DNA from: Agrobacterium rubi TR3 = NBRC 13261
Lineage (GTDB): Bacteria; Pseudomonadota; Alphaproteobacteria; Rhizobiales; Rhizobiaceae
Direction of reading: 5' to 3'
Assembly: GCF_000739935.1 (NCBI RefSeq)
Contig: NZ_BBJU01000010.1
Span: 1-64,000 of the forward strand
Length of the DNA stretch: 64,000 nucleotides
Below are positions 55,573 to 64,000 of the stretch, in pieces; within the stretch, counting starts at the first letter, position 1, and each line of letters starts with the position of its first letter. Made by a program: the position numbers and the translations under genes. Under the pieces are notes generated by a model, which saw only the letters and a program-made list of their open reading frames with translations, was not told the origin of the DNA and ran no database searches.

Positions 55573-55862
55573 TCTAACTCCATCTCTTCATGAGAACTTG
55601 CATAAACGTCTCGGCCTGCCCGTCATGGAAAAGCCATGCCGACCCATTGAACGCAGGTCGACACCCGAGGCTTAGTTCACCAAGCTTGCGCGAGAGTGGA
55701 TGAAAGAGCATGTCGCCGTCTTTGGCAGGTAGGTCGATATGCGAGTAAAATATTAGGCTTTGGTTCAGACAGAAATTGTAATATATTGGCAGAGTTATTC
55801 GCGCGATGATGGCGTGTATGCTGGCCATGTCTTCACAAAGGCCACACTATGCAAGGCTACCT

Positions 55863-58046
55863 ATGGCGTCGATTTCCACCTATACCAGCTATCTCACCGT
55901 CAACCGCGATATAAAGTCGTCGATGTCGACGGTTGCCAACCAGTCTTCGGTTGCGAAAGATACGGCCTATTACAAAGAAAAGATCGGCGACGTTAAAACG
56001 GTCGACGAGTTTCTGGGGGATTATCGTCTCTATTCCTACGCCATGAAAGCCTATGGTCTTGAAGACATGACCTATGGCAAGGCCTTTATGCGCAAGGTGC
56101 TGGAAAGCGATCTGAGCGACAGTTCGAGCTTCGCCAACTCCCTGACGGACAAACGGTATTTGCAGTTCGCCGAAGCGTTCAACTTCGAAGGCGACAAGAA
56201 GACAGCCCAGAATACGGCCCAGGCCAACAGCGTGACCGATGCCTACAAGGCGTCTTTTACGGCTGAAGAAACATCGATCAAGACGGAAAACACCTATTAC
56301 GCCGCTCAAATCGGAAAAGTCACCGATCTGGACAGCCTCGTCAACAATACGCGGCTTCGCACCTATATGCTCGACGCCGTGGGTCTTGATTCCGCCTACA
56401 CATCCAAAAGCTATCTCAAGCAGGTTCTGACGAGCGATCTCAGCGATCCCAACAGCGTTGCAAATCAGGCCAAGGATCCCGCCTGGAAGAAGCTGACCAC
56501 TGCCTTCAATTTCAACACAGACGGCACCATAAACGGTAGCATTCAAACGGCTGACCAGATTGAAGACCTCAATCTGGATTACGTCTATAATCAATCCACA
56601 TTTCCTTCGACCACCCTTGCCGATGCCAACAAGCGGTATTGGGAAAAGAATATCGCAGGCGTCACCAGCGCTTCTGATCTGGTGTCCGACAGCCGGATGG
56701 TCGAATATGTGAAAAAAGCATTCGACCTCAGCCCGACCATCATGGCCAGCAGCGTTGCAAGCTTGATGTCGAGCGAGAATTTCGCGACCACCTATGGCAA
56801 CACGGCGTTGCTGGATTATTTCAACTTTGAAACCGACGGCACCCTGGCGAGTGGCAACACGGCCCAGACTGCCACGCAGACGACTGGCGTCAATACGCTC
56901 TACAAGGCAGCCTTTTCCAAAGAACAGTCCACCGCCATCGATGACGCCGTCGCCAATTACGAAAAGCGGGTCGTCGGCTTTACCAGCCTCGATGATTTTC
57001 TCGTCTCCAATAAGAAGGACGACGACAAAAACAACGACAGCGTCACCGAAGTCTGGGATGTGGCGCTTAGAGCATTCGGCATCGATCCCGAGGAAGTCAC
57101 GCAATCGGAACTCAAGCGCGTCTTGACGAGCGATGCGAGCGACAAGAAGAGCTACGTCAACTCGCTTAAGGACGATCGCTTCGTCGAATTGAACAAGGCC
57201 TTCAACTTTACCTCCGATGGCACACTGAAAGCACCTGTTCTGGCGCAGTCGGAAAGCATCACGGAAAAATATGCCACCGATTACGAAAGCAACAAGGTCC
57301 GATCGCTGACGGGTTCGGCAAAAGATGCTGCCGTGAAGAAGTCGGATGCGGAAGTCGAATATTATAAGTCGCAGATGGCATCCATCACCACGACGAAGGA
57401 TCTTCTGGCCGACACACGCGTGACCAACTTCATTCTCGAAGCCAATGGCATCGATCCGAAAAGTGTCGCCCCTGCCGACCTCAAGAAAATGTTCGAGTCC
57501 GATCTGTCGGACCCGAAGAGCTACGTCAACACACTGGAAGACGACAAATTCGCCCAGATCGTCGCATCCTTCAATTTCGATGCGAAAGGAAACCTGACGG
57601 CGGATGCCCAGCGCGGCGGCCAGCAGCGCGGCGCGGTTCTGGAAACGACCAATCAGTATGTTCGTCAAACCCTGGAAGAACAACAGGGCGACAGCAATGC
57701 CGGCGTGCGTCTGGCCTTGTATTTCGAGCGCATGGCGCCAACGATTTCAAGCCCCTACGGGTTCTTGAGCGATGACGCGCTGTTCCAGTTCTTCAAAACC
57801 ACCTTCAACCTCCCGACCTCCATCGCCAACATGGATGTGACCAAGCAGGCCGATCTGGTCAAATCCTACATCGACATCCCGAAGCTTCAGGATAAGGACT
57901 ATGTCGACAAGATGCTGAAGCGCTTTACGGCACTTTACGACGTTCAGAACAACGCGTCGCAGTCCCCGACCCTATCGATCCTGAATGGCAGCACATCGAT
58001 CAGCGCCGATACGCTGCTTGCGGTGGCACAGCTGAAGTCTGGTTGA
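55863..58046 (+). CDS. DUF1217 repeat protein, flagellar-associated
   Basis: The 727-residue protein contains five DUF1217-type repeats (about residues 36-108, 145-217, 258-322, 365-449 and 499-572), plus a more divergent C-terminal part. Each repeat has a Y-Y-x3-I opening, a DxRL-Y-like middle, a LxxVLxSDxSDxxSxxN segment and an xAFNF end. No signal peptide is seen, as expected for a type III export substrate. It starts after AAGG at 55863. The upstream spacer (55573-55862), shared with flhA, holds no other gene. A strong terminator follows. The family occurs in alphaproteobacterial flagellar clusters. Function is unproven, possibly a rod- or hook-associated or exported structural protein. 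Confidence 0.8.
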   Translation: MASISTYTSYLTVNRDIKSSMSTVANQSSVAKDTAYYKEKIGDVKTVDEFLGDYRLYSYAMKAYGLEDMTYGKAFMRKVLESDLSDSSSFANSLTDKRYLQFAEAFNFEGDKKTAQNTAQANSVTDAYKASFTAEETSIKTENTYYAAQIGKVTDLDSLVNNTRLRTYMLDAVGLDSAYTSKSYLKQVLTSDLSDPNSVANQAKDPAWKKLTTAFNFNTDGTINGSIQTADQIEDLNLDYVYNQSTFPSTTLADANKRYWEKNIAGVTSASDLVSDSRMVEYVKKAFDLSPTIMASSVASLMSSENFATTYGNTALLDYFNFETDGTLASGNTAQTATQTTGVNTLYKAAFSKEQSTAIDDAVANYEKRVVGFTSLDDFLVSNKKDDDKNNDSVTEVWDVALRAFGIDPEEVTQSELKRVLTSDASDKKSYVNSLKDDRFVELNKAFNFTSDGTLKAPVLAQSESITEKYATDYESNKVRSLTGSAKDAAVKKSDAEVEYYKSQMASITTTKDLLADTRVTNFILEANGIDPKSVAPADLKKMFESDLSDPKSYVNTLEDDKFAQIVASFNFDAKGNLTADAQRGGQQRGAVLETTNQYVRQTLEEQQGDSNAGVRLALYFERMAPTISSPYGFLSDDALFQFFKTTFNLPTSIANMDVTKQADLVKSYIDIPKLQDKDYVDKMLKRFTALYDVQNNASQSPTLSILNGSTSISADTLLAVAQLKSG

Positions 58047-58064
58047 TCGATTTCTGATCAAAAT

Positions 58065-58102
58065 GAAAAGGCCTGAAAATTGCTTCGATTTTCAGGCCTT
58101 TC
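58065..58102 (+). terminator. Intrinsic terminator after the DUF1217 gene
   Basis: GAAAAGGCCTGAAAAT and ATTTTCAGGCCTTTC form a perfect long stem around TGCTTCG, 18 bases after the stop codon. The stem's own T-rich arm may supply the release run. It can serve the convergent yacG side too. Confidence 0.85.
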
Positions 58103-58137
58103 AGTTTTCAGCAACCAATCCTGACGAACCGTTTTGC

Positions 58138-58368
58138 TCAATACTCGCTGTCGTCGGCGCGTCTTGCAGCACCTTCTTCATCCGCATTGCTTTCATCGTC
58201 GGCAACGGGGATGGCGTAGGAGCCTGTCAGCCAGCGGGACAGGTCTGCAGTGCGGCAACGGTCGGAGCAGAAGGGATAATCCTCCCGTGTGGAGGGTCGT
58301 TTGCATTCCGGGCACGGCTGCGCCTTGCGCAGCGGTGTCACGGTGGATTTGTTCGATGCGTCTGTCAT
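58138..58368 (-). CDS. yacG: DNA gyrase inhibitor YacG (zinc-binding)
   Basis: The 76-residue protein has a four-cysteine zinc site in CPECKRPSTREDYPFCSDRC (about residues 19-38), followed by TADLSRWLTGSYAIP, both YacG hallmarks. The E. coli protein binds GyrB and blocks DNA binding. The C-terminus is acidic. I chose the ATG at 58368; the alternative TTG at 58377 overlaps the maf stop. The order infA-maf-yacG on one strand is common in Rhizobiales. Confidence 0.92.
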   Translation of the reverse strand: MTDASNKSTVTPLRKAQPCPECKRPSTREDYPFCSDRCRTADLSRWLTGSYAIPVADDESNADEEGAARRADDSEY

Positions 58369-58373
58369 GGAGA

Positions 58374-58997
58374 TCAACCTTCCTGCCAGGCGGACGCCAC
58401 CTCAAAGCCTTCGCCAGCCAGAAGTGACACCGTTTCATAAAGCGGTAGCCCGACGACATTGGTATAGGAACCGGTCAGTTTCTGGACGAAACAGCTGGCA
58501 ACGCCCTGAATGGCGTAAGCACCCGCTTTGCCGCGCCATTGACCTGAGGCGATGTAGCTTTCGATTTCATGCTGCGACAGGCGCTTGAAACGCACCTTGG
58601 TCTCGACCACTTTCTGGCGCACCTTGCCTCCGGGGGTAATCAGGCAGACGCCCGTATAGACCCAATGGCTGCGGCCGGACAGAAGGTGCAGTGCCGCCGA
58701 GGCTTCTTCGATATATTCCGCCTTGCCGACGATGCGACGGCCGACGGCCACGACCGTATCGGAGCCCAGCACATAGGCACCTTTCCAGGCAAGCTCACCC
58801 TTTACGGCCTTGTAGGCGGCCTGCGCCTTTTGCAAGGACAGGCGGCGGCAGAGCGTGCGCGGGTGTTCGAGCCGGGCGGGCGTCTCGTCGATATCCATCG
58901 GCATCAGACGAGCGGGCTCGATTCCGACCTGATGCAAAAGCTCAAGACGGCGTGGCGACCCGGAAGCCAGAATCAGCTTTTGTTTTGCGTCTGTCAT
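58374..58997 (-). CDS. maf: Maf family nucleotide pyrophosphatase
   Basis: The 207-residue house-cleaning pyrophosphatase starts KLILASGSPRRLELL (about residues 7-21). It contains VLGSDTVVAVGRRIVGK and WRGKAGAYAIQGVASCFVQKLTGSYTNVVGLPL, the family's catalytic and substrate segments. Maf proteins hydrolyse dTTP, UTP or modified nucleotides. The substrate subclass is not certain here. The start has only a weak ribosome binding site. It lies between infA and yacG. Confidence 0.93.
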   Translation of the reverse strand: MTDAKQKLILASGSPRRLELLHQVGIEPARLMPMDIDETPARLEHPRTLCRRLSLQKAQAAYKAVKGELAWKGAYVLGSDTVVAVGRRIVGKAEYIEEASAALHLLSGRSHWVYTGVCLITPGGKVRQKVVETKVRFKRLSQHEIESYIASGQWRGKAGAYAIQGVASCFVQKLTGSYTNVVGLPLYETVSLLAGEGFEVASAWQEG

Positions 58998-59027
58998 GCT
59001 CTGCCAGTCGTCCGATCTGCCGGACGA

Positions 59028-59246
59028 TTATTTGAAACGGTAAGTGATGCGACCCTTGGTCAGGTCGTAAGGCGTCATTTCGACAAGAACCTTGTCGCCC
59101 GCCAGAACGCGGATGCGGTTCTTGCGCATGCGGCCAGCGGTGTGGGCGATGATTTCGTGTTCGTTTTCCAGCTTTACGCGAAATGTCGCATTCGGCAAAA
59201 GTTCGGTAACGACGCCAGGAAACTCGAGGACTTCTTCTTTTGTCAT
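59028..59246 (-). CDS. infA: Translation initiation factor IF-1
   Basis: The 72-residue OB-fold protein [13 protein letters not shown]...[12 protein letters not shown] has the exact IF-1 length, with conserved [25 protein letters not shown]. It binds the ribosomal A site during initiation. Rhizobial IF-1 commonly begins [11 protein letters not shown], supporting the start at 59246. AGGAAG is about 13 bases upstream, rather far. It is probably the head of infA-maf-yacG. Confidence 0.97.
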   Translation of the reverse strand: MTKEEVLEFPGVVTELLPNATFRVKLENEHEIIAHTAGRMRKNRIRVLAGDKVLVEMTPYDLTKGRITYRFK

Positions 59247-59351
59247 ATAGTGTTTTTCTTCCTGTTGATAATGCCGGGCTGAACAGTCCGGGAAAATTGC
59301 GCGGAAACTACACAATCGCCGCACATTTGTGAACCTAAATTGTCGTTCGTT

Positions 59352-59822
59352 TTAAAGTGTCTCGGAAAAGGGCTTTGGCCGTTGCGGCAGGCGCTCCGAA
59401 ATCAGCTTCGTCAGGTGCTCCCGGACGTCACGATAGGCCTCCAAAATGTGTTCTCTCGTTCCTGTCGCCACCGTTGGATCCATGGTCGGCCAGTACACGA
59501 CATCAAGCGCATTGGACCGCGTCAATTCGAGAGCGGCATGATGCGCCTCTGGTGTCAAGGTAATGATAAGATCGAAGAAATCATCCTCGATTTCATCCAG
59601 CGTCCGGGGCTTGTGTTTTCCAAGCGTCAGTCCCGCCTCATCCAGCACCGCATCGACGAATGGGTCGCGATCACCTGCGCGCACGCCTGCCGATTGAATA
59701 TAGATGCCGGGAGCAACGATTTGTTTGGCAATGACCTCCGCCATGGGCGAACGGATGGAGTTCATGCCACACATGAACAATATGGCGCGCGGTGCCTTTT
59801 CTTTCAAGTCGACGCCCGCCAT
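59352..59822 (-). CDS. Low-molecular-weight phosphatase family protein
   Basis: The 156-residue protein has the P-loop CGMNSIRS (C-x5-R, about residues 18-25) and the general-acid aspartate in WPTMDPT (about 116-122). This is the architecture of low-molecular-weight tyrosine phosphatases and arsenate reductases. The P-loop departs from the usual CTGNICRS. Cognate substrates are unknown. The start at 59822 overlaps no neighbour, but an upstream TTG (59846) overlaps the UPF0262 gene end. It is in the run hisD-UPF0262-this gene-infA, on the same strand. Confidence 0.8.
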   Translation of the reverse strand: MAGVDLKEKAPRAILFMCGMNSIRSPMAEVIAKQIVAPGIYIQSAGVRAGDRDPFVDAVLDEAGLTLGKHKPRTLDEIEDDFFDLIITLTPEAHHAALELTRSNALDVVYWPTMDPTVATGTREHILEAYRDVREHLTKLISERLPQRPKPFSETL

Positions 59823-59833
59823 GTCCTGCACCC

Positions 59834-60307
59834 CTATCCCCGCCAATACAGCACACAGACGAGTGTGAACAAGCGACGCGCGGTATCGAAATCCACCTTT
59901 ATCTTGCCCGAGAGACGGTCCATCAGGGTTTGCGAACCGTCATTGTGAAGGCCGCGCCTGCCCATATCGATGGCTTCAATCTGGCTGGGCGTTGAAGATC
60001 GGATCGCCTCATAATAGCTTTCGCAGATCATGAAGTAGTCCTTGATGATGCGGCGAAACGGCGTCAGCGACAGGATATGGGTGGCCACGGCCTGCTCGTC
60101 TTCGGTCCTTATCGTAAACACCAGCTTGGTATCGACCAATGAAATGTTGAGTTTATAAGGTCCACCTGCGTGGCCAATCGGCTCAAAACTGTTTTCTTCG
60201 ATGAGATCGAAAATGGCGACGGCACGTTCATGCTCCACGTCAGGTGTGGACCGGCCGATGCTCTCGTCCAGAACCACATCGCAGAGCCTGAAGGTGCCTG
60301 TCTCCAT
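59834..60307 (-). CDS. UPF0262 family protein
   Basis: The 157-residue cytosolic protein has the conserved alphaproteobacterial features [29 protein letters not shown] (about residues 13-41), [26 protein letters not shown] (about 77-102) and [15 protein letters not shown]. Its biochemical role is unknown. The start lies 3 bases after the hisD stop, with AAGGGTGAG as ribosome binding site, so the two are cotranscribed. This pairing with hisD is widespread in Rhizobiales. Confidence 0.9.
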   Translation of the reverse strand: METGTFRLCDVVLDESIGRSTPDVEHERAVAIFDLIEENSFEPIGHAGGPYKLNISLVDTKLVFTIRTEDEQAVATHILSLTPFRRIIKDYFMICESYYEAIRSSTPSQIEAIDMGRRGLHNDGSQTLMDRLSGKIKVDFDTARRLFTLVCVLYWRG

Positions 60308-60310
60308 ATC

Positions 60311-61609
60311 TCACCCTTCCAGATTGAGGCGGATGGCGACGGAACGCGCATGCGCATCCAGCCCTTCGGAATGGGCAAGCGTGATCGCGGCAGGTGCGAG
60401 CTTGCGCAACTGCTCCGACCCCAGCCGCAGGATCGACGTGCGCTTGACGAAATCCAGAACCGACAGGCCGGATGAGAACCGCGCAGACCGCGCCGTCGGC
60501 AGAACGTGATTGGAGCCGCCGACGTAATCGCCGATGACCTCAGGTGTGTGGCGGCCAACGAAGATCGCACCCGCATTGCGGATGCCAGCCATCAATGCGT
60601 CGGGATCGTCCACGGCTAGTTCCAGATGTTCTGCTGCAATGCGATTGGCAAGCGGAACAGAGGTGGCGAGGTCTTCAACGAGAATGATCGCGCCGAAATC
60701 GCGCCAGCTGGCTGTGGCCGTTTTTGAGCGCGACAGCTGCTTCAACTGCCGCTCAACAGCCTGCTCCACCGCTCTGCCCAGTTCAGCGTCATCGGTGATC
60801 AGAATGGACTGCGCACCCTCATCATGCTCGGCCTGCGCCAGAAGGTCTGCCGCCAGCCATTCGGGATTGTTGTTCTTATCGGCAATGACGAGCACTTCTG
60901 ACGGCCCGGCGATCATGTCGATGCCGACAGTGCCGAAGACATGCCGCTTTGCCGCTGCCACATAGGCATTGCCGGGGCCAACGATCTTGGCGACCGGCGC
61001 AATCGTCTGCGTGCCATAGGCCAACGCGGCTACCGCCTGCGCACCGCCGATGCGATAGATTTCCTCGACGCCCGCGATCCGGGCCGCCGCGAGCACCGCC
61101 GGGTTGATGACACCGCCATTGGCCGGAACGACCATGACCACACGCTCGACGCCTGCCACCTTGGCCGGAACAGCATTCATCAGCACCGAGCTTGGATAGC
61201 TTGCCGTACCACCTGGCACATAAAGCCCGACCGCCTCGATAGCCGTCCAGCGAGAACCGAGGCCAACACCGATATCGTCCTCGTATATATCGTCTTTTGG
61301 CATCTGCCGGGCGTGGTGCTTTTCGATGCGTGCTGCGGCAAACTTTAACGCGTCCAGAACGGCGGGATCGACCTGCGCAATCGCCGCATCGATTTCTTCT
61401 GCGGTGACGCGCATGGAGGTCTTGGTGAAATCCAAACCATCGAATTTCAGGGAATAATGGGCCAGTGCCTCATCGCCGCGATTGCGGACATCATCGATGA
61501 TGTCGCGCACGATGATGTTGACGTCCTCCGACACTTCTCTCTTTGTCGTCAGAAATGCTGCGAACGCCTGTTCAAAATCTTGGGACGCCTGTTCCAGCCA
61601 GATTGCCAC
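60311..61609 (-). CDS. hisD: Histidinol dehydrogenase
   Basis: The 432-residue zinc enzyme catalyses the last two steps of histidine synthesis (L-histidinol to L-histidine, NAD+). IGGAQAVAALAYGTQTIAPVAKIVGPGNAYVAAAKRHVFG is the family signature (about residues 197-236). AGPSEVLVIAD (about 244-254) and the zinc/catalytic HTPEVIGDYVGGSNHVLPT (about 361-379) are present. The start is GTG at 61609, with GAGGG 8 bases upstream. The DUF2948 gene upstream ends in a terminator, so hisD starts its own transcript. Confidence 0.97.
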   Translation of the reverse strand: MAIWLEQASQDFEQAFAAFLTTKREVSEDVNIIVRDIIDDVRNRGDEALAHYSLKFDGLDFTKTSMRVTAEEIDAAIAQVDPAVLDALKFAAARIEKHHARQMPKDDIYEDDIGVGLGSRWTAIEAVGLYVPGGTASYPSSVLMNAVPAKVAGVERVVMVVPANGGVINPAVLAAARIAGVEEIYRIGGAQAVAALAYGTQTIAPVAKIVGPGNAYVAAAKRHVFGTVGIDMIAGPSEVLVIADKNNNPEWLAADLLAQAEHDEGAQSILITDDAELGRAVEQAVERQLKQLSRSKTATASWRDFGAIILVEDLATSVPLANRIAAEHLELAVDDPDALMAGIRNAGAIFVGRHTPEVIGDYVGGSNHVLPTARSARFSSGLSVLDFVKRTSILRLGSEQLRKLAPAAITLAHSEGLDAHARSVAIRLNLEG

Positions 61610-61708
61610 GTCACTTACCCTCTTGCGGCCCCGCTCTTAAAAAACAGGGCTGAATGCTGTGCCTGCACGCTCTCGCATGCGCTCTTGGGTATGTGGCATA
61701 AATTAAAA

Positions 61709-61739
61709 CAGGCGGGCAAGGCAATTCCCTGTCCGCCTG
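61709..61739 (-). terminator. Intrinsic terminator of the DUF2948 gene
   Basis: CAGGCGG-GCAAGG pairs with CCCTGT-CCGCCTG, with two mismatches. On the minus strand it is followed by TTTT. It lies between the DUF2948 stop (61750) and hisD. Confidence 0.75.
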
Positions 61740-61749
61740 CTTTATAAGA

Positions 61750-62187
61750 TCAGTCTTCGGGGTGATGCGGTTTCGATGCCGTTTCCCAGCCACCGCTGAC
61801 ATCTGCCAGCTGCGCCTCGATGCATTCGACATCGAGCGCGATCGCGCCGCCGCCGGAAAGCGTCAGTTCCACAGTTCCATCCGGACCTTCGCCATTTTTC
61901 TTGAACTGTACCGCAAGCAACGACAGAACTTGTTCTTTGTTGTCGCGATCAAAGCCGTAGGAACGGACAGTGCCGACGCGCTTTAACGCAAAGACGCTGC
62001 GGCAGCGCTCTTTCGGCTGGCTCTTTTTGCTGCCGTTTTCCCAAACGAAACGGTTGGCGGACAGCAGAAACTGACCGTGTTTGCGATCAAACGAGGCGTC
62101 TTTCAGCTTGAAGACGCTGTCTTGCATGTGTGTCGAGATGATGGAGAGATCTTCTCCATCCAGCGCCATCAATTTAAGGCCGCTCAT
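61750..62187 (-). CDS. DUF2948 family protein
   Basis: The 145-residue cytosolic protein is typical of alphaproteobacterial DUF2948: LKLMALDGEDLSIISTHMQDSVFKLKDASFDRKHGQFLLSANRFVWE (about residues 4-50), CRSVFALKRVGTVRSYGFDR, and a C-terminal GGGAIALDVECIEAQLADVSGGW. It usually lies near hisD and murA. Its function is not known. AAGGAGG precedes the ATG at 62187; a longer frame upstream overlaps spacer sequence without coding character. Confidence 0.88.
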   Translation of the reverse strand: MSGLKLMALDGEDLSIISTHMQDSVFKLKDASFDRKHGQFLLSANRFVWENGSKKSQPKERCRSVFALKRVGTVRSYGFDRDNKEQVLSLLAVQFKKNGEGPDGTVELTLSGGGAIALDVECIEAQLADVSGGWETASKPHHPED

Positions 62188-62297
62188 CGTGTCTATGCCC
62201 TCCTTGTGCGGACAAGGCCGCTTATATCCAATTGTGACTTGGAGATAGGCAGTCGAGGCCCGGTCTACAACCATCGGGCCTCGATGAGAGGACAGTA

Positions 62298-63590
62298 TTA
62301 GTCGCTGACGCGCTCGACCTGCGCACCGCAACGCGTCAGTTTTTCTTCCAGCTGCTCGAAACCGCGGTCGAGATGATAGACGCGCGAGACGACCGTTTCA
62401 CCTTCCGCCACGAGACCGGCGATGACCAGCGAGACGGACGCACGAAGGTCGGTTGCCATGACCGGCGCACCTTTCAGGCGCGACACGCCTTCGATGCGGG
62501 CCATCTGGCCGGAGAGCGAAATCTTGGCACCCAGACGCGCCAGTTCCTGCACGTGCATGAAGCGATTTTCAAAAATCGTCTCGGTGATGTGCGACACGCC
62601 CTGCGCCCGCGTCATCAACGCCATGAACTGCGCCTGAAGGTCCGTCGGGAAGCCGGGGAACGGCTCGGTGACGACATCAACGGGGTGGATGCCATTGCCG
62701 TTGCGCACGACGCGCAGGCCGGTTTCCGTTTCCGTGATGGTCGCACCGGCAAGCTTCAGCGTATCAAGCGCGTTATCGAGCAGTGACGCCCGTGTGCCTT
62801 CCAAGAGAACATCACCACCCGTCATGGCAACAGCCATGGCATAGGTGCCGGTTTCAATGCGGTCTGGCAGCACGCGGTGGCGCGCGCCAGACAGCGATGT
62901 GACGCCTTCGATAGTGATGGTAGAGGTCCCTGCCCCTTCGATTTTCGCACCCATGGCCTTGAGGCAATCGGCAAGGTCGACCACTTCAGGTTCACGCGCT
63001 GCATTGTGAATGACCGTCGTGCCGCGGGCCAGCGATGCTGCCATCAGCATGACATGCGTGGCACCCACCGAAACCTTCGGGAATGTGTAGGTCGCGCCGA
63101 TCAAACCGCCTGATGGTGCCGTCGCGTTGATGTAGCCACTGTCGATTTCCATCGTCGCACCGAGTGCCTCGAGGCCTTCGATAAACAGATCGACCGGGCG
63201 GGTGCCGATGGCGCAGCCGCCGGGCAAGGAGACGCGTGCTTGGCCGTTACGCGCCAGAAGCGGGCCGATGACCCAGAAGCTTGCGCGCATCTTCGACACC
63301 AGCTCGTAGGGTGCCGTGGTATCGACAATGGTACGGCAGGTGAAATGCACGGTGCGGGAATAGCCCTCGCCCTGGCTTTCGCGACGGCCGTTGACGGCGA
63401 TATCGACACCATGGTTGCCGAGAATGCGGATGAGCTGCTCGACGTCTGCCAGATGCGGCACGTTTTCAAGCGTCAGCGTATCGCTCGTCAACAGAGACGC
63501 GATCATCAACGGCAAAGCCGCATTCTTTGCGCCCGAAATCGGGATGATGCCGTTGAGTTCGTTACCGCCGGTTATTCTGATGCGATCCAT
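62298..63590 (-). CDS. murA: UDP-N-acetylglucosamine 1-carboxyvinyltransferase
   Basis: This 430-residue cytosolic enzyme transfers enolpyruvate from PEP to UDP-GlcNAc, the first committed step of peptidoglycan synthesis and the fosfomycin target. [22 protein letters not shown] (about residues 8-29) is the EPSP/MurA opening. The active-site cysteine is in [25 protein letters not shown] (about residue 119), so the enzyme should be fosfomycin-sensitive in type. The start at 63590 has AGGGA close upstream. The 110-bp gap to the DUF2948 gene has no clear terminator. Confidence 0.97.
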   Translation of the reverse strand: MDRIRITGGNELNGIIPISGAKNAALPLMIASLLTSDTLTLENVPHLADVEQLIRILGNHGVDIAVNGRRESQGEGYSRTVHFTCRTIVDTTAPYELVSKMRASFWVIGPLLARNGQARVSLPGGCAIGTRPVDLFIEGLEALGATMEIDSGYINATAPSGGLIGATYTFPKVSVGATHVMLMAASLARGTTVIHNAAREPEVVDLADCLKAMGAKIEGAGTSTITIEGVTSLSGARHRVLPDRIETGTYAMAVAMTGGDVLLEGTRASLLDNALDTLKLAGATITETETGLRVVRNGNGIHPVDVVTEPFPGFPTDLQAQFMALMTRAQGVSHITETIFENRFMHVQELARLGAKISLSGQMARIEGVSRLKGAPVMATDLRASVSLVIAGLVAEGETVVSRVYHLDRGFEQLEEKLTRCGAQVERVSD

Positions 63591-63772
63591 GCGTCCCTAC
63601 GAGCTTTGTGCCCGCCTTTCCTGAGTGCTTGCAGCGGGTAGGCCTCTCCTGCCCATCCGCTCTATGATATCCGGTCTAAATTGGTCTAAAGAGCGACTTT
63701 GCCGCGTTATCCGTCAGGCTACGCAGTAAAGGAAACTCGGCGCCAGTTCAAATTTCTGATGAATGTTTCTTG

Positions 63773-63997
63773 TCAGCACGATTCGTCCGTTTTTGCGGCG
63801 GGCAGACCATTTGTTTCATCTGCCTCGCCTGCGCGACGCGCCCGGGCCTGCTGCTTGCGGCGCGCCAGGTTTTCGCGCAGCTTCTTCGCCGCGCGCGCCT
63901 TGCGCTCGGCCTCTTGCCGCTTGGCCTGGTCGCCCGGTCCGTTTTGCCCGGATGGGTGCTCGGCTTTATCTGCCTGATTATCGTGATGATCGTCCAT
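63773..63997 (-). CDS. Small highly charged hypothetical protein
   Basis: The 74-residue protein has an acidic/polar N-terminus (MDDHHDNQADKAEHPSGQ) and a very basic helical middle (QAKRQEAERKARAAKKLREN..RRKQQARARRAG). It is soluble with no known domain. The start codon is three bases from the window end, so its ribosome binding site cannot be seen. It lies upstream of murA on the same strand, separated by about 180 bases. I recall comparable short basic proteins at this position in related genomes but cannot assign a function. Confidence 0.65.
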   Translation of the reverse strand: MDDHHDNQADKAEHPSGQNGPGDQAKRQEAERKARAAKKLRENLARRKQQARARRAGEADETNGLPAAKTDESC

Positions 63998-64000
63998 GCG

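Noticed and set aside
53980-55593. 537-residue plus-strand frame opposite flhA
   Set aside because: It is antisense to flhA, with His/Arg/Asp-rich low-complexity content and no ribosome binding site.
55770-55815. TTGGCAGAGTTATTCGC upstream of the DUF1217 gene as a sigma-54 promoter
   Set aside because: The GG to GC spacing is 11 bases instead of 10 and the -12 element is poor.
55857-57683. 608-residue minus-strand frame opposite the DUF1217 gene
   Set aside because: It mirrors the internal repeats of the real gene. It has no start signal and overlaps the flhA upstream spacer.

Overview
The window is a chromosomal segment from an alphaproteobacterium of the Rhizobiaceae, close to Agrobacterium/Rhizobium. 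The evidence is the gene content and order (aglR-aglEFGAK, zwf-pgl-edd, a CbrA/PdhS1-type kinase near aceA, flgB-flgC-fliE-flgG-flgA-flgI-motE-flgH-fliL-fliP), a tRNA-His without the usual extra G at position -1, and two palindromic intergenic repeats of rhizobial type. Genes are dense on both strands. No rRNA, prophage, insertion sequence or CRISPR array was seen.

Layout. 0-8.3 kb: housekeeping and enzyme genes (dienelactone hydrolase-like, MAPEG protein, guaB, metallo-beta-lactamase-fold protein, MFS exporter, rlmE, ppx/gppA). 8.4-12.5 kb: tRNA-His and a large multi-PAS histidine kinase (CbrA/PdhS1) preceded by a textbook CtrA box. 12.5-14.4 kb: an orphan Fe(III)-type ABC permease and a possible small RNA. 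14.5-18.6 kb: potFGHI-type polyamine ABC transporter. 18.7-22 kb: a RamB/ScfR-type regulator divergent from aceA (isocitrate lyase). 22-23 kb: a LysE-family exporter gene between two roughly 150-bp direct repeats, apparently a one-gene insertion. 23-25.6 kb: a LysR regulator, two doubtful small genes and a BaiN-type flavoprotein. 25.7-28.5 kb: puuA-puuB-like gamma-glutamylputrescine genes. 28.6-33.1 kb: zwf-pgl-edd plus a SnoaL-like gene. 33.7-41.5 kb: aglEFGAK alpha-glucoside uptake and hydrolysis, with divergent aglR. 41.5-44.3 kb: folD and a Wzz-like membrane protein. 44.5-58.1 kb: three flagellar transcription units. 58.1-64 kb: yacG, maf, infA, a low-molecular-weight phosphatase, an UPF0262 gene, hisD, a DUF2948 gene, murA and a small basic protein gene.

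How the genes fit together. agl import plus alpha-glucosidase feeds glucose to the zwf-pgl-edd branch of the Entner-Doudoroff pathway. potFGHI import plus PuuA/PuuB would take putrescine through its first two catabolic steps. The aceA regulator pair controls acetate growth. CbrA connects to the DivK-CtrA cell-cycle circuit that in related bacteria also governs motility. The flagellar genes encode rod, L/P rings and export gate, but filament, hook, MS-ring, switch, ATPase and fliQ are absent, so the flagellar regulon must be split.

The most notable observations are the CtrA box overlapping the -35 of the cbrA promoter, a second perfect TTAA-N7-TTAA motif beside a candidate small RNA, the LysE insertion flanked by direct repeats, and operator-like repeats at ramB/aceA and aglR/aglE. 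All functional calls come from reading protein sequence and context. No database search was run.
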